Positions 1 through 9,210 of a DNA stretch of 48,276 bases are shown here, one piece after another. This DNA is from Nesterenkonia salmonea (GTDB taxonomy: Bacteria; Actinomycetota; Actinomycetes; Actinomycetales; Micrococcaceae), in the NCBI RefSeq assembly GCF_005771525.1, contig NZ_VAVZ01000012.1, positions 24,520-72,795 of the forward strand, written 5' to 3'. Within the stretch, counting starts at the first letter, position 1. Every line of letters begins with the position of its first letter. The position numbers were made by a program, and so were the translations under genes. The notes below the pieces were generated by a model. It worked only from the letters and a program-made list of their open reading frames with translations, did no database searches and was not told where the DNA came from.

Positions 1-3000
1 CCTGGAAAGTCTGGAATCTCTCCACCGTCGGTGGCAACGTGGCCACCGCTCTGCCTGCGGGACCTATGACGTCCTGGTTATGCGGCATGGGCGCGACCGC
101 TCTGGTCCTCTCTCCCGGCGGAGGGCACCGCATTGTGCCGGTGGAGGAGGTGGTCACCGGCAATGGACAGACTTCACTCAAGGATGGGGACCTGATTCGG
201 TCCTTCCATGTGCCCGCCGCACATCTGCGCCGGCCAACCCTGATGGCACGCGAGTCCCTGACCCGCTACGGCCGCTCAGCTGCCCTGCTGTTGGCGCAGC
301 TGATTGATGCCAGCACTGTTCGGCTGACCGTCACCGCCGCCACGGACCGGCCCTTCATCCTGACAACCCCAAGGGATCCTGCCGCTGCGCGCGCGGCAGT
401 GGAGGGCATACCGGCACACCACTGGTTCGACGACGCCCACGGGTCCCCGGAGTGGCGGCACAATACCAGTCTCAGCTTCGCAGCGGAGCTGGTCAACGCG
501 TTGGCAGAGCACGAAGCCGCTCCCGGCGCCTGTGACGAGGATTTCAGGCACCTGTTGGGAAATCAGGCTCCTAGAGGAACCCGAAAACCCAACAGCCACC
601 TGACAACTGATGAGGTGACACGGACCGGGTCGACGGACACAGCCACAGTGCGGGTGGACGGCCAGGAATTTGCCCTTGAGCCTGAACCGGGACAGTGCCT
701 TCGCACATGGCTGCGGGACAGCGCCGGAGCCCACGCGGTCAAACGAGGCTGCGATGCCGGTGATTGCGGCGCATGCACAGTGCACCTGGACGGGACCGCG
801 GTGCACTCATGCATTACCGGTGCCCATCGAGCTGCCGGCTCAGCCGTGACGACCCTGCGCGGTCTCAGTCCAGAGGCCACCCAGGCCGTCGCCGAGGCCG
901 AAGACAACCCAGGAGATGTGCGGGTGAAGAACACCCTGCACCACACGCAGCGGGACTTCTTGGAGTCCCACGGGTTCCAATGTGGCTATTGCACCGCAGG
1001 GTTCATCATGACCGAAACTTCTACCGGGCCCTACGACGGTGCCGGAGACGATTCGGAAGAATCCACTCTGCGTCGCTTCAAAGGAAACCTCTGCCGCTGC
1101 ACCGGATACTGCTCCATCAAAGACGCGCTGGCTCACACACCACGAGCCAGCGAAGAATCCGGCCCCGGCCACAGTCCGATTCCGCCGGCCGGCCCAGGGA
1201 TCGTCACTGGGACAACGGACTTCACTCACGACGTCCCACTCTCCGGTGGCGGGGACCGCGTGCCCTCTGGAGACATCCTGCACATGGTGGTGGTCCGCTC
1301 CCCTCACGCGCATGCGCTCATCACGCACATTGACACCACCCGGGCGGAGAACGCACCTGGGGTCGTGGCGGTTTTCACCCACCGCGATGCGCCCGAGGCC
1401 GTCCGGTACTCCACTGCTCAGCACGAGCTCGTCGAAGACGACCCGGCTGACACTCGTCTGCTGGACGATACGGTGAGGTTCGTTGGCCAGCGGGTGGCCG
1501 TGGTGGTCGCGGAGTCCCGCAGGCAGGCGGTGCGCGCCAGCCGGCTGGTGGATGTGGAGTATGAGCAGTTGGAACCGGTCTTTGATCCCGCAGCTGCCAC
1601 CGATCCGGGGGCACCGGTACTTCATCCTTCTGGCGGTGAACGTACCGACGCCGTGGGCAGCACGTATTTCCCCGCCCTGGACCCTGAGCGCAACAGGTTA
1701 GCTGCTGCTCAAGTGGCGGTCGGCAACGCTGAGGCAGCGCTTAGGGAGTCTCCGCACCGTGTCTCCATGAACTTCACCACGCACCGCACTGCGCACACCG
1801 CTCTGGAGACCCACGGCACGGTGGGCTGGATCGACGAGCTGGGTCGGTACACATTGCGCAGCTCAACCCAGGTACCGTTCCTCGCGAAGAGAACCCTTCA
1901 GCGCCTCTTCGGCTTAGAACCACAGACCCTCAGGGTCTTCGCCGCGCGGGTAGGAGGCGGATTCGGCTCCAAACAGGAAGTCATCACTGAGGACCTGGTA
2001 CTGCTGGTCCTCATGAGGCTCGCAGAACGCGGCATCCGCGCGCCTGTCTCTTGGGAACTCACCCGTACGGAGGCGCTGACGGCCAGCACCACACGGCACC
2101 CTTTCCAGATCGGAGTGGATCTAGCCGCCGACGATCGTGGGAAGCTCACAGCCCAGACAATGCGGGTGCTCTCCGACACCGGGGCCTATGGAAACCATGG
2201 ACCCGGAGTGATGTTTCACTCCGTTCATGAGTCCATGCAGATCTACTCCGCCCCTAATAAGCAGGTCTCCGCCCAGGTGGTCTACACCAATAATCCGCCC
2301 TCTGGCGCGTTCCGAGGGTATGGGCTGTCGCAGACTCTCTTCGCAGTCGACTGCGCGATGGACGAATTCGCCCGCAGGCTCGGCCGTGATCCACTGACGT
2401 TCAAAGCAGACAACATCATCAGCGTTGGGGAAGAACTGTTCGGCCATGAGGATGACGTTCAAGTGGATGCCGGTGGTTTGAGGAAGTGTCTGGACATCAT
2501 GGCCGCTCAGCTCCGCCGTGGCCCACTGACCGACTCTGAGTTGAACAAGTGCCAGCAACGCCTCACTGAAGAGCGTCATGGGTACCAGGAGGAACAGGGT
2601 GACTGGCGGCTTGGGGTGGGCACTGCTGTCACGATGATCGACACCGCGCCGCCCAATGGCCATCACTCTCATGCGGTGGTGCGGCCCCTGAACCGGCCTG
2701 ATGCTGCCGGTGGGGGAAAGTACGAGCTCAAAGTGGGCACCGCCGAGTTCGGCAACGGCACCTCGACCGTCCACCGTCAGGTGGTCGCCGATGTGCTCGG
2801 CACCACCGCCGATCGCATCCTGCTGCGCCAGTCCGACACTGACCTGGTTGACCATGACAGTGGTGCGTTCGCCTCCACCGGGATCACTGTAGGGGTCAAG
2901 GCCGCGTATTTGGCGGCCCGGGATTTGAAAGGGGCGCTGGCGATGCTTGAAGAGGATGCAGATCCGACCTCGGTGATCGGCACCGGCCGGTGGGGAGGCT

Positions 3001-3461
3001 CCCCCCGGACCGCGGCGTTCAACGTCCATGGCTTCCGCATCGCTGTCGAGGCGAAGACGGGAACCCTGGTGATCCTGCAGTCAGTCCATGCTGCAGATGC
3101 CGGAGTGGTGCTCAATGAGGCCCAGTGCCGGGGCCAGGTGGAAGGCGGCGTCGGCCAAGCGATCGGAGCCGCGCTCTTTGAGGAAGTGGTCATCAACCCT
3201 CAGGGACGGATCAGCACGGACATTCTGCGCAACTATCACATCCCGCAGATGGCGGATCTTCCCGTCACGGAGGTGCACTTCGCTGAGACTGAAGACCCGG
3301 TGGGGCCCATGGGAGCTAAGTCCATGTCTGAATCACCCTTCAACCCGGTAGCCCCTGCTTTGGGGAATGCGATCCGGGACGCAGTCGGTGTTCGTTTGAC
3401 CCACACGCCGTTCACGAAAGATCGCATTGCTGCAGCCCTGGACCGACAGCGAGGCTCCTGA
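1..3461 (+). CDS. Xanthine dehydrogenase, single chain FAD - 2Fe-2S - Moco (5' partial)
   Basis: Oxidises xanthine (and hypoxanthine) to urate, the entry step of the purine pathway encoded opposite. The frame is open from base 3 and the first residues include the FAD-loop motif STVGGN, so the true start lies left of the window. Three modules follow in one chain. The end of the FAD domain and its C-terminal flavoprotein domain occupy about 1-560. A two-cluster ferredoxin domain occupies about 640-1140, with C-x4-C-x2-C from base 750, then CGYC (981-992) and CRCTGYC (from 1092). The molybdopterin domain fills the rest, with GGGFGSK near 1952, AFRGYG near 2310 and GAKSMSES near 3310, whose Glu is the expected catalytic base. 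Bacterial enzymes usually split these modules over subunits (Bacillus PucC/D/E), and eukaryotic XDH runs FeS-FAD-Moco, so this order is unusual. A related purine or aldehyde oxidase is possible, but the neighbours favour xanthine. Confidence 0.88.
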   Translation, partial: WKVWNLSTVGGNVATALPAGPMTSWLCGMGATALVLSPGGGHRIVPVEEVVTGNGQTSLKDGDLIRSFHVPAAHLRRPTLMARESLTRYGRSAALLLAQLIDASTVRLTVTAATDRPFILTTPRDPAAARAAVEGIPAHHWFDDAHGSPEWRHNTSLSFAAELVNALAEHEAAPGACDEDFRHLLGNQAPRGTRKPNSHLTTDEVTRTGSTDTATVRVDGQEFALEPEPGQCLRTWLRDSAGAHAVKRGCDAGDCGACTVHLDGTAVHSCITGAHRAAGSAVTTLRGLSPEATQAVAEAEDNPGDVRVKNTLHHTQRDFLESHGFQCGYCTAGFIMTETSTGPYDGAGDDSEESTLRRFKGNLCRCTGYCSIKDALAHTPRASEESGPGHSPIPPAGPGIVTGTTDFTHDVPLSGGGDRVPSGDILHMVVVRSPHAHALITHIDTTRAENAPGVVAVFTHRDAPEAVRYSTAQHELVEDDPADTRLLDDTVRFVGQRVAVVVAESRRQAVRASRLVDVEYEQLEPVFDPAAATDPGAPVLHPSGGERTDAVGSTYFPALDPERNRLAAAQVAVGNAEAALRESPHRVSMNFTTHRTAHTALETHGTVGWIDELGRYTLRSSTQVPFLAKRTLQRLFGLEPQTLRVFAARVGGGFGSKQEVITEDLVLLVLMRLAERGIRAPVSWELTRTEALTASTTRHPFQIGVDLAADDRGKLTAQTMRVLSDTGAYGNHGPGVMFHSVHESMQIYSAPNKQVSAQVVYTNNPPSGAFRGYGLSQTLFAVDCAMDEFARRLGRDPLTFKADNIISVGEELFGHEDDVQVDAGGLRKCLDIMAAQLRRGPLTDSELNKCQQRLTEERHGYQEEQGDWRLGVGTAVTMIDTAPPNGHHSHAVVRPLNRPDAAGGGKYELKVGTAEFGNGTSTVHRQVVADVLGTTADRILLRQSDTDLVDHDSGAFASTGITVGVKAAYLAARDLKGALAMLEEDADPTSVIGTGRWGGSPRTAAFNVHGFRIAVEAKTGTLVILQSVHAADAGVVLNEAQCRGQVEGGVGQAIGAALFEEVVINPQGRISTDILRNYHIPQMADLPVTEVHFAETEDPVGPMGAKSMSESPFNPVAPALGNAIRDAVGVRLTHTPFTKDRIAAALDRQRGS

Positions 3462-4038
3462 GATCATCGGGGGTGTCAATATCGGCATCATCGGCGCAAG
3501 CGGAGAGGTCGATGAGGTCGCTCCGCTGCCTGTGTGCACGCAGGTAGTGCCTTGCACCGTCATCGCCCTGGGCCTGTGAAGCTGCCGCGAGCGCATCTTC
3601 TCTGTCAAAAACCACAGGGTGGGACGGCTGTCCGCGAATGAGTCCGCGAGTGATGCGACCCCTCTGGTGCGCTTCCAGGACTGTGCGCAGCGCCTCGGCG
3701 CCGATCCAGGGCTGGTCCACTAAGAGAACAGCGATCTGCTCGGCCCCACGATCGGCGGCGTGGCGTATGCCAGTCCTGAAGGACAGCGATAGGCCCGCTG
3801 AAGAGGACGCGAGCTCGACAACCTCAGAGGCCTCCAGTTCCTCCGGTGCCTGTGTTCGCAGAGTGCGCAGCACCTCAGTTGATCGGTGGCTGAGAACCAG
3901 GACGGGAGTGGTTCCCGCCTGATGTGCTGTCCGCAGAGCGCGTACCACCAGCAACTCCCCGTTAATGCGCAGCAAAGGCTTGGACTGTCCACCCAGCCGC
4001 GATCCTCGTCCCGCGGCCAGAATGACGGTCGCTCTCAC
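3412..4038 (-). CDS. MocA/PucB-type molybdenum cofactor nucleotidyltransferase
   Basis: A 208-residue nucleotidyltransferase of the MobA-like fold that probably matures the molybdenum cofactor for the convergent xanthine dehydrogenase, as PucB does in Bacillus subtilis. The N-terminus carries the nucleotide-binding signature [17 protein letters not shown] (residues about 7-23). A metal-binding DQP motif lies near residue 108 and the family's '[11 protein letters not shown]' segment near 134. The start is GTG, overlapping the stop of the upstream IclR fragment by four bases (GTGA), so it is last in the allantoinase-IclR-maturase unit. Its last 50 bases overlap the 3' end of xanthine dehydrogenase on the other strand. 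It could make the cytosine-dinucleotide form or act as a chaperone; sequence alone does not separate these. Confidence 0.82.
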   Translation of the reverse strand: MRATVILAAGRGSRLGGQSKPLLRINGELLVVRALRTAHQAGTTPVLVLSHRSTEVLRTLRTQAPEELEASEVVELASSSAGLSLSFRTGIRHAADRGAEQIAVLLVDQPWIGAEALRTVLEAHQRGRITRGLIRGQPSHPVVFDREDALAAASQAQGDDGARHYLRAHRQRSDLIDLSACADDADIDTPDDLRSLAVGPGLQQCDLS

Positions 4039-4295
4039 CGCCGGTTTCTCCGGGCCGCGACGTCGCCCAATGGCACCAGTTTCTGACTCAACCCATAACG
4101 ACGGTCCCGAAGCTGGACAAGGTAGCCACAGTCAATGAGGGTACGCAGCAGGCGGTGAACGGTGGCGGCGGGCAGTTCAGTTGCTATCGAGAGCTCGCTG
4201 AGTGTTGCGGCGCCACCCTGTCCAGCGAGGACCTCGATCAGTTCAAAGGCTCGGCCCACGGATTGGACTCCGGCTCGGTTCGTGTCCTTGCTCAC
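4035..4295 (-). CDS. IclR-family DNA-binding domain only (effector domain missing)
   Basis: An 86-residue protein made of just the winged-helix part of an IclR regulator. VGRAFELIEVLA starts the helical bundle, LSELSIATELPAATVHRLLRTL (about 34-55) is the helix-turn-helix, and YLVQLRDRRYGLSQKL is the wing. Full IclR proteins run about 250 residues with a C-terminal effector-binding domain. Here the frame stops right after the linker and the maturase gene begins at once. The GTG start overlaps the allantoinase stop (GTGA) and its stop overlaps the maturase GTG, so it is embedded in a translated operon. IclR relatives such as AllR control allantoin genes, so it is either the relic of such a regulator or a functional mini-regulator. 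It cannot sense glyoxylate or allantoin in the usual way. Confidence 0.75.
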   Translation of the reverse strand: MSKDTNRAGVQSVGRAFELIEVLAGQGGAATLSELSIATELPAATVHRLLRTLIDCGYLVQLRDRRYGLSQKLVPLGDVAARRNRR

Positions 4296-5746
4296 GAACT
4301 GCTCATCGCCCCGATATTCAGCTGGTCTCCGATCGCGAAGCCCTTGCCGCGCAGAAACTCCCCACCGCTGAGCACACTGGCGGAGGTGTCTTGAGCACTG
4401 AACAGCTCGGCCCCACGCAGCACAGAACCGACAACTGTTCCGTGAAGTTCGTAGCCGTCGTATGCACTGATGGGGTTCTTATGTGCCAGTCCGGCCGCTG
4501 ACACCACATGGTTTTCCTGCGGGTCGTAGAGTGCGAAGTCAGCATCGTATCCGACAGCAATCTGCCCCTTATGGGTCAGGCCCACCAGCTGAGCGGTGGA
4601 GGTACTCATCCATTTGCTGACCTGATCCAGTCCGATCCCCCGTTCACGGGCTGCCGATGCCACGGCTGCGAAGCCCACCTGCAGCCCGGAGACCCCACCC
4701 CAGGCCTCGCTGAGGTCAGGGGCACCCCTGTATTTCTCCTGACCGGTGGCCGGGGAATGATCCGTGACGACCATGTCGATCAAGCCTTCCTGCAGGCCCT
4801 GCCAGAGCGCGTCCCGATTGCCGCTGTCCCGGATGGGCGGGCAGCATTTGAACTCCGCGGCACCGTCGGGCACAGCTTCTGCTTCGAAGCACAGGTAGTG
4901 CGGGCAGGTTTCCACGGTGATCGGCAGACCTTCTGCCCGGGCATCCTGGATGAGATCGAGGGCTGAAGCTGCAGCGAGGTGCAGGATGTGGGTGCGGCAG
5001 CCAGTCTCCCGGACGGCATCGAGGAGCCCTTCGATGGCGGTCATTTCCGCCTCTTGCGGCCTAGTGGCAGCCCAATCGGCATAGCGTTTTACTCTGCGCC
5101 GCTGACCCAACGCCGCAGTAGCAGTGTCGATGGTCTTGGCGTCTTCGGCATGAACGATGACCAGGCCGTCGAACTGCGCGACCCGCTGCATGGCCGCGCG
5201 CAGGTCTGCTGGCGAGACCGGGGGGAACTCAGGTACTCCTGAATCCAGGAGGAAACATTTGAATCCGAATACTCCGGCGTTCCAGAGCGGTTCCAACTGT
5301 TCGGTATTTCCTGGAACGATCCCGCCCCAGAACCCGACATCGACGAAGGTCTGTCCCATGGCGGCCTGCTTCTTGATCTCCAGGCTGGGGACATCAACGG
5401 TAGGTGGGACAGAATTCAGGGGCATATCAACGATGCTGGTGACCCCGCCGAGCGCGGCGGCCATCGTTCCAGTGGCGAAGCCTTCCCAGCTGGTGCGCCC
5501 TGGTTCGTTAATGTGCACGTGGGTGTCCACATTGCCCGGCAGCACCACCACCCGGGGGTGAACCATGAGCATGCCGGTTCCGCCGGAGACGTCACGTGCC
5601 CGGACAATTTCTGCCTGTCGGGCACTTTGACCTGGGGCGATCCTGGTGATTCGACGGACCGCTCCCTGGTGGTCCACCTCCACATGCGCAGGCACAATGT
5701 CCTGGCCGATGAGGACCTGCTCTGCGATAAGGTGACGGACCATCAT
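4292..5746 (-). CDS. allB: Allantoinase
   Basis: Hydrolyses allantoin to allantoate, a zinc-dependent cytoplasmic step. The 484-residue length and layout match the cyclic amidohydrolase family. The metal motif HVHINEPG lies at about 76-83, followed by the allantoinase-typical WEGFATGT and AALGGVTSIVDMPLNS. A conserved 'FKCFL' segment near 165 holds the lysine expected to be carbamylated. Further ligands are seen in VIVHAEDA, THILHLAAA and VVTDHSPA. Two consecutive ATG codons begin the frame and the first is taken; no strong ribosome site precedes them. The gene lies 71 bases downstream of the urate oxidase stop and is followed by the overlapping IclR fragment and the maturase. Confidence 0.93.
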   Translation of the reverse strand: MMVRHLIAEQVLIGQDIVPAHVEVDHQGAVRRITRIAPGQSARQAEIVRARDVSGGTGMLMVHPRVVVLPGNVDTHVHINEPGRTSWEGFATGTMAAALGGVTSIVDMPLNSVPPTVDVPSLEIKKQAAMGQTFVDVGFWGGIVPGNTEQLEPLWNAGVFGFKCFLLDSGVPEFPPVSPADLRAAMQRVAQFDGLVIVHAEDAKTIDTATAALGQRRRVKRYADWAATRPQEAEMTAIEGLLDAVRETGCRTHILHLAAASALDLIQDARAEGLPITVETCPHYLCFEAEAVPDGAAEFKCCPPIRDSGNRDALWQGLQEGLIDMVVTDHSPATGQEKYRGAPDLSEAWGGVSGLQVGFAAVASAARERGIGLDQVSKWMSTSTAQLVGLTHKGQIAVGYDADFALYDPQENHVVSAAGLAHKNPISAYDGYELHGTVVGSVLRGAELFSAQDTSASVLSGGEFLRGKGFAIGDQLNIGAMSSS

Positions 5747-5817
5747 GCTGCTAACCCTAGATTGAGCATATTTCAGCAGTATTGACTACGTGTACACAGT
5801 CCATGTCGATCCCCGGC
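5747..5817 (-). promoter_or_regulatory. Leader between urate oxidase and allantoinase with GTGTACAC palindrome
   Basis: This AT-richer 71-base gap interrupts an otherwise overlapping gene block, so allantoinase may have its own promoter. It contains the perfect palindrome GTGTACAC at 5790-5797, the type of core seen in GntR/FadR-family operators. No convincing -35/-10 pair stands out. Assignment to any regulator is a guess. Confidence 0.3.
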
Positions 5818-6726
5818 TTAGTTGAACCCGGCGATCCATTTCCAGGCTTCGGGCTTCTCCCGCGCTGAGGCGCGAGTGACGGAGGCGTTCATCAGCCCGT
5901 AGGGGCGGTCTCCGGCTTCGAACACCTCGTTGGGGTTGTCCAGGCCGAAGGGCGAGAGGTCCACCACGTAGTGATGGTTGTTCGGCATCGCGAACCGGAT
6001 ATCTTCGATCTGCGGCACAGCCCGGAGCACGGACTGTCCTGCGGCGTAGAGAGTCTGCTGCAGCGACGCCGAGTGCACCGAGGCGAACTGTTCCAGCACC
6101 GCCTGCTTCACCTGGGCGTAGATGACGTCAAAGTCTGCTGAGGTCAGTGCCGTGTGATCGGTGTAGAGCCATCGAGTGGAGATGTCGGTGGCCATGATCC
6201 GGTCATGGGTCTCAGGCAGTGTGGTGTATTCGTCCCGGGGGAACCCATGGAATTCACTGCCTGTTGATTTCAGCACGGTGAGTTCTTTGAACCCTCCCAG
6301 GACGTATTCCACGCCGTCTTCGACGGTGACTGCTGCGGTGCGGATCTCCTGCTTGGATTTCACAAACGAGTGCTCGTGCGCTGAACCGTTGACGCTGATG
6401 CGCTCCCAGGGGTAGGACTCAGCACTCCAGCGTCCACCTTCGACCTCCGGGTATTCCACAAAGTGCCTGGCCAGGGCAAGCAGGAACTCCTCGGGAGTGC
6501 GGATCCCCTGGCTCTTGGCGAAGGCATAAACAGTGTTCTTCTGGGTGTCGGTGGCCAGGACTTTGGCGTTGTCACCGGTCAGGAAGGTGTCTGCGAAATC
6601 TCCGCGCAGTAACGATGTCACATTGAGATCCTGGATCTCATGCACGGGGGTGTCACGATTGATTCGCACCACCCGCACCTCGGCTTTGCCGTACTGGTTG
6701 GGTCCAAGAATGATGTCATCACTCAT
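5818..6726 (-). CDS. pucL: Urate oxidase (uricase)
   Basis: Cofactor-free oxidation of urate to 5-hydroxyisourate. The 302-residue length fits the family. Conserved parts include the N-terminal NQYGKAEVRVVRI with its active-site lysine, and the DNAKVLATDTQKNTVYAFAK block (about 53-72) with the catalytic threonine. The C-terminal PNNHHYVVDLSPFGLDNPNEVF carries the conserved Asn-His region. It lies 12 bases after the HIU hydrolase stop in the same operon, so the unstable product is handed to the next enzyme. The start ATG has a GGAG site a few bases upstream, in the gap after uraH. Confidence 0.95.
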   Translation of the reverse strand: MSDDIILGPNQYGKAEVRVVRINRDTPVHEIQDLNVTSLLRGDFADTFLTGDNAKVLATDTQKNTVYAFAKSQGIRTPEEFLLALARHFVEYPEVEGGRWSAESYPWERISVNGSAHEHSFVKSKQEIRTAAVTVEDGVEYVLGGFKELTVLKSTGSEFHGFPRDEYTTLPETHDRIMATDISTRWLYTDHTALTSADFDVIYAQVKQAVLEQFASVHSASLQQTLYAAGQSVLRAVPQIEDIRFAMPNNHHYVVDLSPFGLDNPNEVFEAGDRPYGLMNASVTRASAREKPEAWKWIAGFN

Positions 6727-6738
6727 AGTGGGTCTCCT

Positions 6739-7062
6739 TCAGCTTCCGCGGTAGGTGGAATAGGCGTAGGGGCTCAGCAGCAGCGGCACGTGGTAGTGGG
6801 GCTCCTGGCCCACAGTGAACGCAATGTGCACTTCGGGGAAGAACGTCTCCACTCCTTGGGCGGCGAAGTACGGTCCCGTGTGGAACTGCAGCCGATAGGT
6901 ACCTGGGTCGAGCGCCTCCGGACCCAGATCACCGATGCGTCCGTCGGCGTCGGTGGTCCCGGAACCACGTTCGGCGCCCTGCTGGTCGGTGAGTATAACG
7001 ACGACGCCGGCAGCGGGTGTGCCGGAGGCGTTGTCGAGGATGTGGGTGGTAATCAGGCTCAT
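6739..7062 (-). CDS. uraH: 5-hydroxyisourate hydrolase
   Basis: Transthyretin-related enzyme that opens 5-hydroxyisourate to OHCU, directly following urate oxidase in the pathway. It has 107 residues. The N-terminal LITTHILDNASGTPAAGV is the family signature with its catalytic His, and the protein ends exactly in the diagnostic tetrapeptide YRGS. The active-site region EPHYHVPLLLSPYAYSTYRGS is intact. The open frame runs further upstream, but the ATG at 7062 is the start: it has a GGAG site six bases before it and overlaps the regulator's stop by four bases (ATGA). Upstream codons are arginine-rich shadow of the regulator gene. Confidence 0.95.
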   Translation of the reverse strand: MSLITTHILDNASGTPAAGVVVILTDQQGAERGSGTTDADGRIGDLGPEALDPGTYRLQFHTGPYFAAQGVETFFPEVHIAFTVGQEPHYHVPLLLSPYAYSTYRGS

Positions 7063-7916
7063 GTGGTCTCCAGTTCCTGAAGGTCGTCGTACACGGATGC
7101 CACCTGGGAGATGCGGCGGCGTCCCCCCGACAGTGCAGAGTTGAGGACGCCGTTGGCGAGCATCGATATCAGCGACATTGCGGTGGCGTAGGAGTCGAAG
7201 GCGCCGTCGGCATCGACAGGGCATTCGACCCAACAGTCTGCGTCTTTGGCGTAGGTGCGGGAGGTGGAGTCCCCAATGAGCATCAGCCCTGCCGGTGAGT
7301 TCGCCGCGTGACGGACCAAGGTGCCGAAGCCTTTGGGCCTGCGCCGGAATCCGAGCAGCACGATCACATCATGGGCCGATACTCCTGCCAGTTCCTCCCC
7401 CACGCTCTGCCCGGGCTGCGGCGCCAACCGGACCTGGCTGCGCACCTGAATCAGCTGGTGGTGCAGGTGCGCTGCTGGCGGGTAGCTGTTGCGCATGCCG
7501 ATGATGAGGACTCGTTCGGCTTTGCGCACCATGTCCACTGCTTGGCTGAGTCGCCCATCGCTGAGCACCTCCGTCAGCTTCCCGAGGTTCCGGTGTTCAT
7601 GCTGGACGTGCCGCTGGATGGCGGTGCTGTCCTCGCTGTCCCCGGACAGCACCGGGGCAGCGGTGGGTTGGCCGGAGGCACGCAGAGCGAGGGCGTGGTC
7701 TCTGACTTCTTTGAAGTCCTCGAACCCGAGTTTGCGGAACAGTCGCGAGACGGTCGCTTTCGACACCTCGGTGTGTCGGCTGATCTCCGCCGCTGAGAAC
7801 ACCGCTAGGTCTCCCAGGTGTTCCAGGAGGAAATCGGCTACCCGGCGTTCCTGAGGTGGGAGGTCTCCGTAGCGATCGTCGATCCTGGCATCAATGCGTC
7901 GGGTGCTATCCGCCAT
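7059..7916 (-). CDS. MurR/RpiR-family regulator of purine catabolism
   Basis: A 285-residue regulator with an N-terminal helix-turn-helix (about 20-85; FSAAEISRHTEVSKATVSRLFRKLGF) and a C-terminal SIS domain (about 125-265) that binds small effectors, often sugar phosphates. It sits inside the operon between allantoate amidohydrolase (11-base overlap) and HIU hydrolase (4-base overlap), so it is co-expressed with the enzymes. The tandem palindromes upstream of pucG (10471-10507) are the natural candidates for its binding site, which would make it autoregulatory. Effector unknown; a ureide intermediate is more likely here than a sugar phosphate. Whether it represses or activates cannot be read from sequence. 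Confidence 0.88.
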   Translation of the reverse strand: MADSTRRIDARIDDRYGDLPPQERRVADFLLEHLGDLAVFSAAEISRHTEVSKATVSRLFRKLGFEDFKEVRDHALALRASGQPTAAPVLSGDSEDSTAIQRHVQHEHRNLGKLTEVLSDGRLSQAVDMVRKAERVLIIGMRNSYPPAAHLHHQLIQVRSQVRLAPQPGQSVGEELAGVSAHDVIVLLGFRRRPKGFGTLVRHAANSPAGLMLIGDSTSRTYAKDADCWVECPVDADGAFDSYATAMSLISMLANGVLNSALSGGRRRISQVASVYDDLQELETT

Positions 7917-9210
7917 GATGGGCCGTCCTCACTTGTGGAGAGCTCCCGGAGGGAGAAGCCTCAGCATCGGCTGCGCGGGCCAATGCCCAGACCGCCTGTG
8001 TCATGGCATCGACTGTTGCACCCACGTCTGGTTCCGTGACTGACTCATCAGGATGGTGGCTTATACCGTCGTGGCATCGAGTGAAAAGCATCCCGATTCC
8101 GGTCACAGCGGCCATCGCCATGGCGTCGTGCCCGGCTCGGGAGAACAACTGCATTGGTTCAGGGTCGCCACCGGCTTTCACCCCGCCAGCTAGTGCGTCC
8201 ATCAGCGGCGGCGAGCATGAGACGGTGGGTGCGTCATGGACCTCGGTGTACTCCGCGCGAAGTCCACGTGCGGCACAGAAACTTTCCACCGACGCCCATA
8301 TGGCAGTCCATGCGTCGTCGCGCAGCGTGTCGGTCTCAGCCCGGAGATCTAGAGAGAAATCGACGCGGCCGGGGACCACATTGACCGCACCCGGGTGGAC
8401 GCTGAGCTGCCCCACCGTAGCGATTGTCTCCATCTGACGTCCGATGCGCTCAACGTCGAGCACTGCCTGGCTGGCGCCGATGAGCGCATCATGTCGGCGC
8501 GCATAGGGAGTGCCTCCGGCGTGGCGAGCCTCTCCGTGAATGCTCAGGTGGAATCGTCGGGCTCCGGCAATGGAGGTGACCACACCCAGGGGGCGTCCGG
8601 CGGCTTCCAGATAGGGGCCCTGCTCAATGTGCGCTTCCAGGTACCCGACGAGCTCTTCGGGTCGTCGAGCCGCCTCTCCCACACGGAGCGGATCCAATCC
8701 GAAGGCCTCGAAGGCCTGGCTCATGGTGGTTCCCTCGGCGTCCTCGAGGTCAAGCCATTCGGGGTCCCAGGTTCCTGCCACTGCGCGGGACCCCAGCAGA
8801 GTGGCGCCGAACCGGGTGCCCTCTTCATCCGCGAACGCCACTACTTCCAGCGCGAACGGAAGTTCCGCCCTATGCGGCGCGAGCCGTTCTACAACCTCGA
8901 TCCCGGTCAGCACACCGAGGATTCCGTCATAGCGCCCAGCATCAGGCACGGTATCCAGGTGCGATGCGATCATCAGGGCGGGCAGTCCAGGAGTTCTTCC
9001 CTCGAGCCGTCCGCACTGGTTCCCCGCGGCGTCTTGCCACGTGTCCATCCCGGCCTGTCGCATCCATTGGGCAGCTTGCGCATTGTGCTGGTGGTGCTCC
9101 TCGGTGAGGTAGGCGCGCAGTATTCCCACTGGGGCGCCAGGCTCATCCTTCAGGGCGGTGATGGCAGCCAGTTCGTCGCTGCGGGCCATGATGCGCTCGG
9201 CGGCGTTCAT
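7906..9210 (-). CDS. allC: Allantoate amidohydrolase (M20 family)
   Basis: Di-metal hydrolase that releases ammonia and CO2 from allantoate, giving ureidoglycine, the substrate of the next-door aminotransferase. The 434-residue protein shows the M20 ligands in order: SHLDTV, the bridging Asp in GRYDGILGV, catalytic Glu-Glu in FADEEGTRFG, HIEQGP, and the C-terminal His in CHDGISHHPDESV. The conserved dimerisation-domain stretch IAGARRFHLSIHGEARHAGGTP is present. The ATG at 9210 is chosen over the longer open frame: GGAGG lies eight bases upstream and it overlaps the pucG stop (ATGA). An N-carbamoyl-amino-acid hydrolase is the main alternative, but the context supports allantoate. Confidence 0.9.
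   Translation of the reverse strand: MNAAERIMARSDELAAITALKDEPGAPVGILRAYLTEEHHQHNAQAAQWMRQAGMDTWQDAAGNQCGRLEGRTPGLPALMIASHLDTVPDAGRYDGILGVLTGIEVVERLAPHRAELPFALEVVAFADEEGTRFGATLLGSRAVAGTWDPEWLDLEDAEGTTMSQAFEAFGLDPLRVGEAARRPEELVGYLEAHIEQGPYLEAAGRPLGVVTSIAGARRFHLSIHGEARHAGGTPYARRHDALIGASQAVLDVERIGRQMETIATVGQLSVHPGAVNVVPGRVDFSLDLRAETDTLRDDAWTAIWASVESFCAARGLRAEYTEVHDAPTVSCSPPLMDALAGGVKAGGDPEPMQLFSRAGHDAMAMAAVTGIGMLFTRCHDGISHHPDESVTEPDVGATVDAMTQAVWALARAADAEASPSGSSPQVRTAHHGG

Noticed and set aside
2121-3029. 302-codon open frame on minus within xanthine dehydrogenase
   Set aside because: Lies wholly opposite the conserved molybdopterin domain and has no recognisable motif.
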